From positions 1 through 64,000 of the forward strand of contig JOBE01000036.1 in NCBI GenBank assembly GCA_000717735.1: 64,000 nt of DNA, in the 5' to 3' direction. How positions within the stretch are numbered: the stretch's first letter is position 1; every line of letters begins with the position of its first letter. Source of the DNA: Streptomyces griseoluteus. Its GTDB lineage: Bacteria; Actinomycetota; Actinomycetes; Streptomycetales; Streptomycetaceae. Below, one piece after another: positions 27,555-36,774 of the stretch. Under the pieces are notes generated by a model that had not been told where the DNA came from, made no database searches, and worked only from the letters and a program-made list of their open reading frames with translations. The translations under genes and the position numbers were made by a program.

Positions 27555-27575
27555 GGCCCCCATGGGACGGGGGCC
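27555..27575. terminator. Hairpin terminator
   Basis: GGCCCCC and GGGGGCC pair around a 7-nt loop, 31 bp after the stop of the hypothetical gene and 92 bp before the next start. Confidence 0.5.
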
Positions 27576-27667
27576 GGAGGTGTGGTCCGGAGACATGGCC
27601 CGGTGGTGAGGGTGCGCCACAGGATGTGGCGCCACACCCCTTTCCGCCGTCCCTTTCGGAGGCCACC

Positions 27668-29044
27668 ATGCGCCTGTCCCCAGGCGTCTCCCTGTTCGCC
27701 GCGCTCCTGACGGGAGTCACCCTCCTCGCCCCGGCGAGCCCCGCCGGGGCGGAAGAGCGGTCCGCCGGGCACTGCGCACGGCAGGACCGGCTCCACGTAC
27801 CCGGCGCCGAGCACCAGCGGTCCGCCTGCCTGGACGATCTGACGACCGCCGGGCTCGCCGGCACGCCGTACACGGACATGGCGGACCAGGCCGGTCTCGC
27901 CGCCAAGGGGACCCGTAACCCCTCCGGGGTGCCCGGTGTCCAGATCGACGGCTACTTCCCCGACGACTCGCGCCTCAACGCCACCCACGGCTGGGCACAC
28001 GACGCGCAGTTCGTCATCCGGCTGCCCGACCGCTGGAACGGCGGGCTCGTGGTCACCGGCGCACCGGGCACCCGCCGTCAGTACTCCACGGACGCGCTGA
28101 TCTCCGACGAGGTCCTGGCCCGCGGCTTCGCCTACGCCGCCACCGACAAGGGAAACACCGGGCCGGACTTCTTCACCGACGGACGCGGGCCGGGCGACGC
28201 GGTCGCCGAATGGAACCGCCGGGTGACCGAGCTGACGCGCGCGGCCAAGAAGGCCGTGCGGCAGCGGTACGGCCGGGCCCCGGAGCGCACCTACATGACC
28301 GGGATCTCCAACGGCGGCTATCTGACGCGCTGGCAGCTGGAGAACCGGCCCGAGCTGTACGACGGCGGGGTCGACTGGGAGGGCGTGCTGTGGACCACGG
28401 GCGGCCCCAACCTCCTGACGAGCCTGCCGGTCACGGTGGCCAGGTCGCTCGGGCGGGCCACCGACGAGGACGTGGTCGGGGCGGGCTTCGCGCCGGAGTC
28501 GCGCTTCCTGTGGCCGTACCACGAGAAGGCGTACTGGGGGCTGACGCAGAAGATCTTCCGGGCCGAGTTCGATCCCTCGTACGATCCGGCCTGCCCCGGC
28601 ACGACGGCAGGCGGGACGGTGGAGCAGATCTTCGCGCCCTGCGCGTCGGACGCCTCCTACGACTACGCCGCCCGGCCGGCGTCCGTCCACCGCGCGGTCG
28701 CGAAGGTGGCGCTCACCGGACGCATCGGCAAGCCCCTCCTCACGCTCCACGGCGACCTGGACACCCTGCTGCCCATCTCCACCGGCTCCGACGTGTACGC
28801 GCGGATGATCGACGGGAGGGGCCGGGGCGCCCTGCACCGGTACTACACGGTGCAGGACGGGACGCACACCGACGGCCTGTACGACACCTATCCGGACCGG
28901 CTGCGTCCGATCCTGCCGTGCTACCGCTCCGCGTTCGAGGCGCTCAGGCGCTGGGTCGAGGACGGTACGCCGCCGCCCTCCGACCGTACGATCACGCGTC
29001 CCGCGAGCGGTGACGTGGTCAACTCCTGCGCTCTGGAGGAGTGA
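27668..29044 (+). CDS. Secreted alpha/beta-hydrolase, tannase/3-hydroxybutyrate-oligomer-hydrolase type
   Basis: A 458-residue exported hydrolase: signal peptide (LFAALLTGVTLLAPASPAGA), catalytic motif GISNGG with the nucleophile Ser, the late LHGDLDTLLP with the acid, and a His in VQDGTHTDGLYD. The family contains tannase/feruloyl esterase-like enzymes and 3HB oligomer hydrolases. A PHB-depolymerase-like protein occurs at 2126, so a role in polyester oligomer use is possible but not shown. GGAGGCCACC precedes ATG 27668. Confidence 0.82.
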   Translation: MRLSPGVSLFAALLTGVTLLAPASPAGAEERSAGHCARQDRLHVPGAEHQRSACLDDLTTAGLAGTPYTDMADQAGLAAKGTRNPSGVPGVQIDGYFPDDSRLNATHGWAHDAQFVIRLPDRWNGGLVVTGAPGTRRQYSTDALISDEVLARGFAYAATDKGNTGPDFFTDGRGPGDAVAEWNRRVTELTRAAKKAVRQRYGRAPERTYMTGISNGGYLTRWQLENRPELYDGGVDWEGVLWTTGGPNLLTSLPVTVARSLGRATDEDVVGAGFAPESRFLWPYHEKAYWGLTQKIFRAEFDPSYDPACPGTTAGGTVEQIFAPCASDASYDYAARPASVHRAVAKVALTGRIGKPLLTLHGDLDTLLPISTGSDVYARMIDGRGRGALHRYYTVQDGTHTDGLYDTYPDRLRPILPCYRSAFEALRRWVEDGTPPPSDRTITRPASGDVVNSCALEE

Positions 29045-29075
29045 GCACCGACGGTACGGAAGAGGCGTGCGCGGC

Positions 29076-29621
29076 TCAGACCTTTTCCAGCGGGTGGTGC
29101 GGCCCCTCGGGCAGCTCGACGCGGACCGGGTCGCCGGGCCGCACCTCCCCGCCGGTGAGGACGATGCCCATGATCCCGGCCTTGCGCACGATCTCGCCGT
29201 TCTCGTCGCGGCCGAGGACCTGCTTGAGCAGTCCGTGCTGGAAGTCGTCGATCTGGGCGCAGGGGTTGCGCAGTCCGGTGACCTCGACGACGGCTTCCGA
29301 GCCGAGGTGGAGGCGGGTGCCGGTGGGCAGGCCGAGGAGGTCGATCCCCCGGGTCGTGACGTTCTCGCCGAGGTCGCCGGGGGCGACCTGGAAGCCCGCG
29401 CCGGCGACGTCGTCGAACAGTTCGGCCTGGATGAGGTGGACCTGACGCAGGTTGGGCTGGTTCGGGTCCTTGGCGACCCGGGAGCGGTGCTTGACCGTGG
29501 CGCCCGCGTGGACGTCGCCCTCCACGCCGAGCCCGGCGAGGAGGGTGATGCCCTCCCGGTTGGGCTTGGTGAACGAGTACGTGCCGTTGCTGCTGACCGT
29601 GGTGATCGTGCCGTCGCTCAT
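29076..29621 (-). CDS. MOSC-domain protein
   Basis: A 181-residue MOSC domain (GVEGDVHAGATVKHRSR ... GDLGENVTTRGIDLLGLPTGTRL ... VTGLRNPCAQIDDFQHGLLKQVLG). The NPC motif supplies the conserved Cys thought to carry sulfur or contact molybdenum cofactor. It works in the cytoplasm and may help detoxify N-hydroxylated compounds, as some MOSC proteins do. A palindromic site lies upstream. Confidence 0.85.
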   Translation of the reverse strand: MSDGTITTVSSNGTYSFTKPNREGITLLAGLGVEGDVHAGATVKHRSRVAKDPNQPNLRQVHLIQAELFDDVAGAGFQVAPGDLGENVTTRGIDLLGLPTGTRLHLGSEAVVEVTGLRNPCAQIDDFQHGLLKQVLGRDENGEIVRKAGIMGIVLTGGEVRPGDPVRVELPEGPHHPLEKV

Positions 29622-29676
29622 GCCGAGGAGCTCCCCTTCTCCACTTTCCGGCGGCCGCATCCCCGACCGCCGGACT

Positions 29677-29701
29677 GGTGATCACAACGCGTGTGATCAC
29701 C
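29677..29701. promoter_or_regulatory. 25-bp palindrome upstream of the MOSC gene
   Basis: GGTGATCAC and GTGATCACC flank a 7-bp AACGCGT spacer. Each half (GTGATCAC) is itself palindromic. The site lies 55 bp upstream of the MOSC start and just after the desaturase stop. It looks like an operator for a dimeric regulator, but no regulator gene is adjacent; a terminator role is possible. Confidence 0.5.
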
Positions 29702-29708
29702 TTCGAGA

Positions 29709-30797
29709 TTACTCGGCCCACTCGGAGCGCAGCGGCGCGCCCACCTCGTGCAGGTGGCCCAGGGCCTGCCGGTACGAGTCCACGAAGCCGGTCTCCGTGT
29801 ACGGCACGCCCAGGGCGGCGCAGTGGGCCCGTACCGCGGGCTGGGCGAGGCGCAGGTTCGGTCGCGGCATGCTCGGGAAGAGGTGGTGCTCGACCTGGTA
29901 GTTGAGCCCGCCGAGGAACCAGTCGGTGAAGGCGCCGCCGCGGATGTTGCGCGAGGTGAGGACCTGGCGCCGCAGATGCCCCCAGGTGTCGCCGTCCGCG
30001 TGCTCGTCCGGCCGCTCCATGCCCTTGTGGTTCGGGGCGAAGGCCATGCCGAGGTGCACGCCGAACAGCATCTGGTGGAGGAGTGCGAAGACCAGGGCCT
30101 GGGCGGGGCTGAGAAGGGTGAGCAGCAGCGCCGTGTAGCCGGCGAAGTGGGCAAGGAGCAGCGCGCCTTCGACGAGCCGCTCGCGCCGGGTGCGGCAGGG
30201 GCCGTCCTTCGCGAGGAGCGCCTGGACGCCGTACACCTTGAGCGCGATGCCCTCCAGGGTCGTCAGCGGGAAGAACAGCCAGGCCTGGTGACGGGTGAGG
30301 AACCCGCGAAGGCCCTTGCGGCCTGCCGTCTGGTGCTCGGCGAAGACGAGGATGTCGGCCGCGACGTCCGGGTCCTTGTCGAGGTGGTTGGGGTGGGCGT
30401 GGTGGCGGTTGTGCTTGTCGTTCCACCACTCCCGGCTCATGCCGAGGAGGAGGTTGGCGTGGACGAGCTGGACGATCCGGCTGATCTTCCGGTCGGCGGT
30501 GATCTGGGCATGGCCGGCGTCGTGGCCGACGAAGGCGACCCGGGCGGAGAGCAGCGCGAGGGGTACGGCGAGGGGCAGCGCCCACCATGAGGGTCCGATC
30601 AGGGCGAGCCCGGTCACGACGGCGGCGATGCCGAGGAGGTTCACGAGGATTCCGCGGGCGTACCAGCCGGGGCGGTGTTCGAGGAGGCCCTGTTCCCTCA
30701 CCGTCCGCAGGAGCGGGGTGAACTCGCTGCCGCCCCTGGCGCGGGCGGGCGCCGCGTCGGGGGCGGCGGCCGGGGGCAGGACGGTGGCCTGGGACAT
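29709..30797 (-). CDS. Membrane fatty-acid desaturase
   Basis: A 362-residue di-iron desaturase with the three His boxes: HDAGH (92-96), HNRHH (129-133) and QVEHH (near 306-310). Membrane helices lie at LVNLLGIAAVVTGLALIG, ALPLAVPLALLSARVAFV and GYTALLLTLLSPAQALVFALLH. It introduces a double bond into acyl chains. Length and spacing are normal. It is divergent from the helicase gene. Confidence 0.9.
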   Translation of the reverse strand: MSQATVLPPAAAPDAAPARARGGSEFTPLLRTVREQGLLEHRPGWYARGILVNLLGIAAVVTGLALIGPSWWALPLAVPLALLSARVAFVGHDAGHAQITADRKISRIVQLVHANLLLGMSREWWNDKHNRHHAHPNHLDKDPDVAADILVFAEHQTAGRKGLRGFLTRHQAWLFFPLTTLEGIALKVYGVQALLAKDGPCRTRRERLVEGALLLAHFAGYTALLLTLLSPAQALVFALLHQMLFGVHLGMAFAPNHKGMERPDEHADGDTWGHLRRQVLTSRNIRGGAFTDWFLGGLNYQVEHHLFPSMPRPNLRLAQPAVRAHCAALGVPYTETGFVDSYRQALGHLHEVGAPLRSEWAE

Positions 30798-30928
30798 GGC
30801 GGGCTCCGGTTTCTGTCGGTCGGGATTCGTGGTGTTCGATCGGTGAGCGCCTGTTGAGAACGTACGGATCCGTGATCGTCCGGGGCCATGGCGTCACCAC
30901 CCGTCCCCGGTGGGGGGTGCGCAGGGGG

Positions 30929-30956
30929 CCGGGGGTGGGGCAGCCCCCACCCCCGG
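30929..30956. other. Strong GC hairpin between divergent genes
   Basis: CCGGGGGTGGGG pairs perfectly with CCCCACCCCCGG around a 4-nt loop. It lies in the 260-bp region between the desaturase and helicase starts, where a terminator is not expected; it could be an attenuator or protein site. Confidence 0.45.
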
Positions 30957-31057
30957 ACGGCTGTGGCGTGGATCACGGAAGAGGGATGCATCCTCAGGCT
31001 GTTCGGCGAGGTATCCTCGGCCGCTCAGTCGCCAGGTAGTCAAATTTGAGGAATGCG

Positions 31058-34000
31058 TTGTCGCTGTCGTACGGACCCGATGATTCCGCTCGCGAAACCG
31101 CTCAGGATCCCTCCCTCGAACCCGCTCAGCCGCCCTCTTCCGAGCCCCCTCTGCCCTCACGCGACCGCGCTCGGCAACCGGCTCGGCACCTCGTCCGCCA
31201 CTCCGCCGTCTTCCTCCCCGCCGATCCCCCGCGCGCGGGCCGGATCGCCTTCTGGTCGCCGGACGGCGAACCTCTCCCGGACGTCGAGCCGCTCGCGAAC
31301 GGCGAACCGCTCCTGGACGCGCGGAATCCCTGGGACGCCGACGGCGCCCCGAACCTCGTTCCGGGCTCACTTCCGGACCTCCGCCCGACCGGTGCCGAGA
31401 TCACGGTCGTGGACGGCGCCGACCTCCGCCCCTTGACCGTCCCCGCCCTCACCCTCTCCGTACGGGACGCCCTGCCCCTGCTCGCCCGGGCCCGCTTCTC
31501 CGACACCGCGTCCCCCGCGACCGCCTTCTGGGGTGCCGCCTCGCTCCTCGCCCTCGACCTCGTCGCGCGCGGGCTGCTGCTGCCCGGCCTCACCCCCGGC
31601 GACCTCGACGCGTGGCGAGCCGGCCCGCTCGGCCCCGGAGAACTGGCGGAACTGCGTACGCTCGCCGCCTCGATGCCACCCACCGCCCACGCCGTACCGC
31701 TCTCGACGGACCCACCGCTGCTGCTTCCGCGGCCCGAGGCGCTGCTCCGCGCCTTCGTCGACGCCGTCGCGGACACCCAGCCCCGTACGCCGGCGGCTCC
31801 CCTCGCCGCCGACGGGCCCGCCTTCTCGGCCGACGAACCGCAGAGGATCCCCGCGGCGCGGCCGTGGGCCGCCGACGTGGCGGCCGTGCACGACACGGGC
31901 ATCCGGCTGTCGCTCCGGCTCGAACTCCCCGGCTTCCGGGCGGAGGCGCAGGAGGCGCCCGCGTTCCGCGCGGTACTGCAACTGCACGCCGTCGCCGACC
32001 CCACGCTGGTCGCGGACGCGGCGGAGGTGTGGGCCGGCTCCGGCCGGACCGGGTACGTTTTCGGTCCCCAGGTCCGGATGGACGCCCTGCTGGCCCTGCG
32101 GCGCGCCGCCCGTGCCTGGCCCCCGCTGACCCCTCTCCTGACGGCGGCGGTGCCCGACACCGTCGAGCTCGCCGACGAGGAGGTCGCGGAGCTCCTCGGC
32201 GCGGCGGGCCGGGCCCTCGCCTCGGCGGGCGTCCAGGTCCACTGGCCGCGCGAACTCGCCGACCGGCTCACCGCCCAGGCGGTGATCGGCCCGGTGGACG
32301 GAGAGACCGTCGGCGGATCGGCCGGCACCGGTGCCGGCCGATCCGCCGACGGGCCGACGGAATCCCGGCCCGCCGACGGTCCCGAGGACGCCGAGGCCGG
32401 GGGTTCCGCCTCCGGCCTGCCCTCGCTCCTCTCCGCCGACGCCCTGCTCGGCTTCAACTGGCGCTTCGCCGTCGGCGATCAGGAGCTGACCAGGGCCGAG
32501 CTCGACCGGCTCGCCGAAGCCGGACGGCCCCTCGTACGCCTGCGGGACCGCTGGGTACTCGTCGACCCTGCCGACGTACGCCGGGCCCGTTCCCAGCAGG
32601 ACCACAAGGTCACCCCGGTGGACGCCCTCTCCGCCGTCCTCACCGGCACCACCGAGGTCGAAGGACAGCTCGTCGAAGTGGCGGCGTCCGGTTGGCTCGA
32701 GCGTCTGCGGGAACGCCTCGCCGAACCCGAGGGAAGCCGGCCGGAGGTGTCCCAGCCCGCCGCGCTCACCGCGACCCTGCGTGACTACCAGCTGCGCGGA
32801 CTCGACTGGCTGCACCGGATGACCTCCCTCGGTCTCGGTGGCTGCCTCGCCGACGACATGGGGCTCGGCAAGACGATCACGGTCATCGCCCTGCACCTGC
32901 ACCGTCAGTCCGACCCGGCGTCCGCGGGTCCGACCCTCGTGGTCTGCCCGACCTCCCTCATGGGCAACTGGCAGCGCGAGATCGAGAAGTTCGCCCCGGG
33001 TACGCCGGTGCGCCGCTTCCACGGTGCCACCCGGGACCTGGAGGACATGCCCGACGGCGGCTTCGTCCTCACCACGTACGGCACGATGCGACTGGACGCG
33101 GCGCGGCTCGCCGCGCGGACCTGGGGACTCGTCGTCGCGGACGAGGCGCAGCACGTCAAGAACCCGTACTCGGCGACGGCCCGGCAGCTGCGGACCATCG
33201 GGGCACGCGCGCGCGTGGCCCTGTCCGGCACGCCGGTGGAGAACAACCTCTCCGAACTGTGGGCGATCCTCGACTGGACCACGCCGGGTCTCCTCGGCAG
33301 CCTGGGCGCGTTCCGGACCCGGTTCGCCGCCGCCGTGGAGGGCGGCAGGGACCCGGCCGCCGCCGCTCGGCTCGCCGCGCTCGTCCGCCCGTTCCTGCTG
33401 CGCCGCCGCAAGTCGGACCCGGGCATCGCACCCGAGCTGCCGCCGAAGACGGAGACGGACAGGGCGGTCTCCCTCACTCCGGAACAGGCCGGTCTCTACG
33501 AGGCGGTGGTACGGGAGACCCTGGCGGCGATCGCCGAGGCCGACGGCATGGCGCGGCGCGGCCTGGTCGTGAAGCTGCTCACGGGCCTCAAGCAGATCTG
33601 CAACCACCCGGCCCAGTACCTCAAGGAGGAGGCGCCGAGGATCGAGGGCCGTTCGGGGAAGCTGGAGCTGCTCGACGAACTGCTCGACACGATCCTCGCC
33701 GAGGGCGCCGCCACCCTGGTCTTCACCCAGTACGTGGGCATGGCCAGGATCCTGGAGGCGCATCTCGCGGCCAGGGGCGTACGGACCCAGTTCCTGCACG
33801 GAGGGACACCGGTCGCCCAGCGCGAGGCGATGGTCGCCCGCTTCCAGAACGGTGAGGTGCCGGTCTTCCTGCTCTCCCTCAAGGCGGCCGGCACGGGCCT
33901 CAACCTCACCCGTGCGGAACACGTCGTGCACTACGACCGCTGGTGGAACCCGGCCGTGGAGGCCCAGGCGACCGACCGCGCGTACCGGATCGGGCAGGAC

Positions 34001-34189
34001 AGGCCGGTGCAGGTCCACCGGCTGATCGCCGAGGGGACGATCGAGGACCGGATCGCGAGCATGCTCGACCGCAAGCGGGAGCTGGCGGACACGGTGCTCG
34101 GGACCGGCGGGGACACCCCGCCGGAGCTGACCGAACTGACCGATGCGGAACTGGCGGAACTGGTACGACTGCGAGGGGACGGACGATGA
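31058..34189 (+). CDS. SNF2-family DEAD/DEAH-box helicase
   Basis: A large protein of about 1043 residues. The N-terminal half is a SNF2 helicase-associated region; motor motifs begin near residue 597 with ADDMGLGKT (Walker A), VVADEAQHVKN (motif II), LSGTPVENN, then LVFTQYVGMARILE, LSLKAAGTGLNLT and QATDRAYRIGQ. It likely moves or remodels DNA with ATP. TTG 31058 is chosen as GAGGAA lies just upstream; TTG 31046 is possible. It overlaps the SWIM-finger gene by 4 bp. Confidence 0.9.
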   Translation: MSLSYGPDDSARETAQDPSLEPAQPPSSEPPLPSRDRARQPARHLVRHSAVFLPADPPRAGRIAFWSPDGEPLPDVEPLANGEPLLDARNPWDADGAPNLVPGSLPDLRPTGAEITVVDGADLRPLTVPALTLSVRDALPLLARARFSDTASPATAFWGAASLLALDLVARGLLLPGLTPGDLDAWRAGPLGPGELAELRTLAASMPPTAHAVPLSTDPPLLLPRPEALLRAFVDAVADTQPRTPAAPLAADGPAFSADEPQRIPAARPWAADVAAVHDTGIRLSLRLELPGFRAEAQEAPAFRAVLQLHAVADPTLVADAAEVWAGSGRTGYVFGPQVRMDALLALRRAARAWPPLTPLLTAAVPDTVELADEEVAELLGAAGRALASAGVQVHWPRELADRLTAQAVIGPVDGETVGGSAGTGAGRSADGPTESRPADGPEDAEAGGSASGLPSLLSADALLGFNWRFAVGDQELTRAELDRLAEAGRPLVRLRDRWVLVDPADVRRARSQQDHKVTPVDALSAVLTGTTEVEGQLVEVAASGWLERLRERLAEPEGSRPEVSQPAALTATLRDYQLRGLDWLHRMTSLGLGGCLADDMGLGKTITVIALHLHRQSDPASAGPTLVVCPTSLMGNWQREIEKFAPGTPVRRFHGATRDLEDMPDGGFVLTTYGTMRLDAARLAARTWGLVVADEAQHVKNPYSATARQLRTIGARARVALSGTPVENNLSELWAILDWTTPGLLGSLGAFRTRFAAAVEGGRDPAAAARLAALVRPFLLRRRKSDPGIAPELPPKTETDRAVSLTPEQAGLYEAVVRETLAAIAEADGMARRGLVVKLLTGLKQICNHPAQYLKEEAPRIEGRSGKLELLDELLDTILAEGAATLVFTQYVGMARILEAHLAARGVRTQFLHGGTPVAQREAMVARFQNGEVPVFLLSLKAAGTGLNLTRAEHVVHYDRWWNPAVEAQATDRAYRIGQDRPVQVHRLIAEGTIEDRIASMLDRKRELADTVLGTGGDTPPELTELTDAELAELVRLRGDGR

Positions 34190-35580
34190 GCGGGTACGGA
34201 CACGGGGACGACGAGCGGACGTTCGCGGCGCTCCCGCCCGCGCGGGGTGCGGCCTTCACCCGGACCTGGTGGGGACGTGCGTGGCTGAAGGCCCTGGAGG
34301 ACACCGCGCTCGACGGCCAGCAGCTCAAGGCGGGACGCCGGCACGCGCGCGCGGGGGCGGTCGGTGCCGTGTCGGTACGGCCCGGGCGCATCACGGCGGT
34401 GGTCAAGGACCGCGACGGCACGGCCCACCGCAGCGACGTGCTGGTGCGGGAGTTCTCCGAGGAGGAGTGGGAGCGGCTTCTCGACCTCGCCGTGGACAGC
34501 GCCGGGCACATCGCGGCGCTCCTCGACCGCGAGATGCCTCCGCACCTGGTGGAGGACGCGGCGGCGGCCGGGCTCGACCTGCTGCCGGGGATCGGCGACC
34601 TCGATCCGGAGTGCGGGTGTGAGGCGTGGGACCACTGTCCGCACACGGCGGCGCTCTGCTATCAGGTGGCGCGGCTGATCGACGAGGATCCCTTCGTCCT
34701 GCTGCTCATGCGGGGGCGCGGCGAACGCACCCTCCTCGACCAGCTGCAGTCGCGCAGCGCCTCGCGTGCCGCGCGCGTCGACCGGGGAGTCGACGGCCCG
34801 TCCGGCGCGGACGTCCCCGAGGGTGGCGGCGGCATGCCCGGCGTGTCGGCCGAGGAGGCGTACGCGGAGGGGTTCCTGCTGCCGCCGCTGCCCGCGCCTC
34901 CGGCCGTCCCGGACGGTCCCGGCCGCTCGCCGTCCCTGGACACGGAGACGGAACCGGCCCCGGGCATCGACCCGGTGGCGCTGGAGTTCCTCGCGTCGGA
35001 CGCGGCGGTCCGCGCGCACCGGATGCTCGTCCTCGCCCTCGGGGCGAGCGGTGAACGGCTGCCGGCGTCACAGGAGTCCCAGGGTTCACACGAATCGTAT
35101 GGATCGCACGCGTCACATGGATCGCCGCTGACGGTCACTCAGGACGCCGTGCGGCTCGCCGCGGACTCCCCCGCGCCCTGGATCGCGGCGCGGCTCGCCT
35201 CCGGTTCCGGCCGGACGCGGGCGGAGATGGACCTGGCCACGCGCGCGTGGCGGTTCGGAGGTGCCGCCGCCCTCGCCGTACTGGAGGAGGAATGGGCGCC
35301 GGATGCCGAGGCGCTCGTCCGGGCGTCGGCCCGGCTCCTGGAGGCCTGGGAGGACGACGAGCGGCCGGCGCTGCGGCGGGCCGGCGCGCGGTGGACGGCG
35401 ATGGGCGCGGAGGCGCAACTGCGGCTCGGGAAGGACGGGCGCTGGTGGCCCTACCTGAAGTCGGGCGCCCGCTGGTCCCCCGCCGGCCCGGCGGACCGTG
35501 ATCCGGCGACGGCCCTCGCCACGGCCCTCGCGGCCGGGGGCGGTTCTGCGGAGGGCGGGTCTACTGGAGGCGGTGGCTGA
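34186..35580 (+). CDS. SWIM zinc-finger protein
   Basis: A 464-residue protein. The SWIM motif is ECGCEAWDHCPHTAAL (Cys near 143 and 145, then Cys-x-His near 150-152), preceded by TRTWWGRAWLKALED and GAVGAVSVRPGRITAVV. The C-terminal half is variable with an Ala-rich helical domain. SWIM proteins coded next to SNF2 helicases probably act with them on DNA. The ATG overlaps the helicase TGA. Its 3' end overlaps the convergent gene by 20 bp. Confidence 0.88.
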   Translation: MSGYGHGDDERTFAALPPARGAAFTRTWWGRAWLKALEDTALDGQQLKAGRRHARAGAVGAVSVRPGRITAVVKDRDGTAHRSDVLVREFSEEEWERLLDLAVDSAGHIAALLDREMPPHLVEDAAAAGLDLLPGIGDLDPECGCEAWDHCPHTAALCYQVARLIDEDPFVLLLMRGRGERTLLDQLQSRSASRAARVDRGVDGPSGADVPEGGGGMPGVSAEEAYAEGFLLPPLPAPPAVPDGPGRSPSLDTETEPAPGIDPVALEFLASDAAVRAHRMLVLALGASGERLPASQESQGSHESYGSHASHGSPLTVTQDAVRLAADSPAPWIAARLASGSGRTRAEMDLATRAWRFGGAAALAVLEEEWAPDAEALVRASARLLEAWEDDERPALRRAGARWTAMGAEAQLRLGKDGRWWPYLKSGARWSPAGPADRDPATALATALAAGGGSAEGGSTGGGG

Positions 35581-36766
35581 TCTCGCCGCCGGTGGCGGAA
35601 GAGGCGGCCAGACTGCAGGCGACGGTGTGCGAGCCGAAGAGGTAGCTGGTCCGGTACGGGTACTGGACGAAGGTGGTCCAGCGCGTGCCGGCCGGTTGCC
35701 GGGCGGCCTTGCGGCGCAGCGGTTCGCGGCACAGCAGCGTGGCCGCGTCGAGGATCGCCGAGTCCGTGGCGTAGACGCCGGTCAGACGGAGCCGGGCGAC
35801 GAGTTCGGCGTTGTGCGGCGTGTCGCAGCGGCGTGGGAGGGCGGTTCCCGGCGCGTCGCGGTCGATGTCGAAGCAGTCGCCGACGCGCAGCGACTCGAAG
35901 GAGAGGGGCCGCGTGGAGTCCCCGTCGCCGGTCGCGGGGCCGGACGACCTCGGCGAGGGGGCGGTGGTCCCGGTACGGGGTGGGGTCGGGGACACGCTTC
36001 CGTCGGGCCTCGCGGAGACGGACGGACCCTCGGTACGCGTCGGCGTGCCGCCGCCGGTGGTCGTGCCGGGTGCCGGCGTGTCGTCCGCACCTGGGCCGGC
36101 TGTCCCACTCTCATCTTCGTGCGGGTCGGCTGATGTTCCGTCCGCCGACGGGGTGCCGACGGGCGACGGCGCGCCGGCCTGATCGCCGCCGGGGCGGCCG
36201 CCGGCGGAAGGGCTGCCGCCTCCGGCGACCAGGAAGGCGGTCGCCGCGAGAGCGGCCACGAGCGGCGGGACGAGCGGCACGCCGAACCAGCGGGCGCGCC
36301 GTGGCGCGGCCGATCCGGGCCGCGGCGCACCGAGCCGGACGAGACGCGGCGACCACCCGGACTCGGAGCCGGAGCCGGGCTCGGAGCTGGAGCCGGACTC
36401 AGGGCTGGAGCAGCCGGACTCGGAACCGGAACCGGCACCGGCACCGGATCGAGAGCCGGAGTCGTCACCAGAGCCGCCCGGGGCAGGGGCGGCGGAGCGT
36501 GTCTCAGCAGGACTCACCCGGGACGACACGCCGTGCGGGACGGACGGACCGTCCGGGACGGACGCGCCGGGCACGGCGGACTCACCGTGCGGGCCGGGTA
36601 GGTCCGGCGGCGGGGTGGAGGTCGGCGGGTGTGGCGGCACGGGGTCCAGGTTCGCCCGTCGGCGGGTCAGGGACCACCCTTTTTCGAAGGTTGAGCGCGG
36701 CCTGTACAGAACCGTGACCGTCTCCGGCCACGCCCCTTCCCGCCACCGGGACCGCCACCGCGCCAT
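35561..36766 (-). CDS. Membrane protein with C-terminal septum-formation-like domain
   Basis: A 401-residue protein: a long Pro/Ser/Gly-rich N-terminal tail with many SGSES-type runs, one helix (VPLVPPLVAALAATAFLVAGG), a linker rich in Thr/Pro, and a C-terminal domain LRVGDCFDIDRDAP ... RRCDTPHNAELVARL, the pattern of septum-formation (DUF4190-associated) extracellular domains with paired Cys. The start is unsure: ATG 36766 or GTG 36640. Its end overlaps the SWIM gene. Confidence 0.7.
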   Translation of the reverse strand: MARWRSRWREGAWPETVTVLYRPRSTFEKGWSLTRRRANLDPVPPHPPTSTPPPDLPGPHGESAVPGASVPDGPSVPHGVSSRVSPAETRSAAPAPGGSGDDSGSRSGAGAGSGSESGCSSPESGSSSEPGSGSESGWSPRLVRLGAPRPGSAAPRRARWFGVPLVPPLVAALAATAFLVAGGGSPSAGGRPGGDQAGAPSPVGTPSADGTSADPHEDESGTAGPGADDTPAPGTTTGGGTPTRTEGPSVSARPDGSVSPTPPRTGTTAPSPRSSGPATGDGDSTRPLSFESLRVGDCFDIDRDAPGTALPRRCDTPHNAELVARLRLTGVYATDSAILDAATLLCREPLRRKAARQPAGTRWTTFVQYPYRTSYLFGSHTVACSLAASSATGGEISHRLQ

Positions 36767-36774
36767 CGGCTGAC

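Noticed and set aside
31367..34018. An 883-codon open frame opposite the SNF2 helicase
   Set aside because: No recognisable domain and fully antisense to a gene with all helicase motifs.
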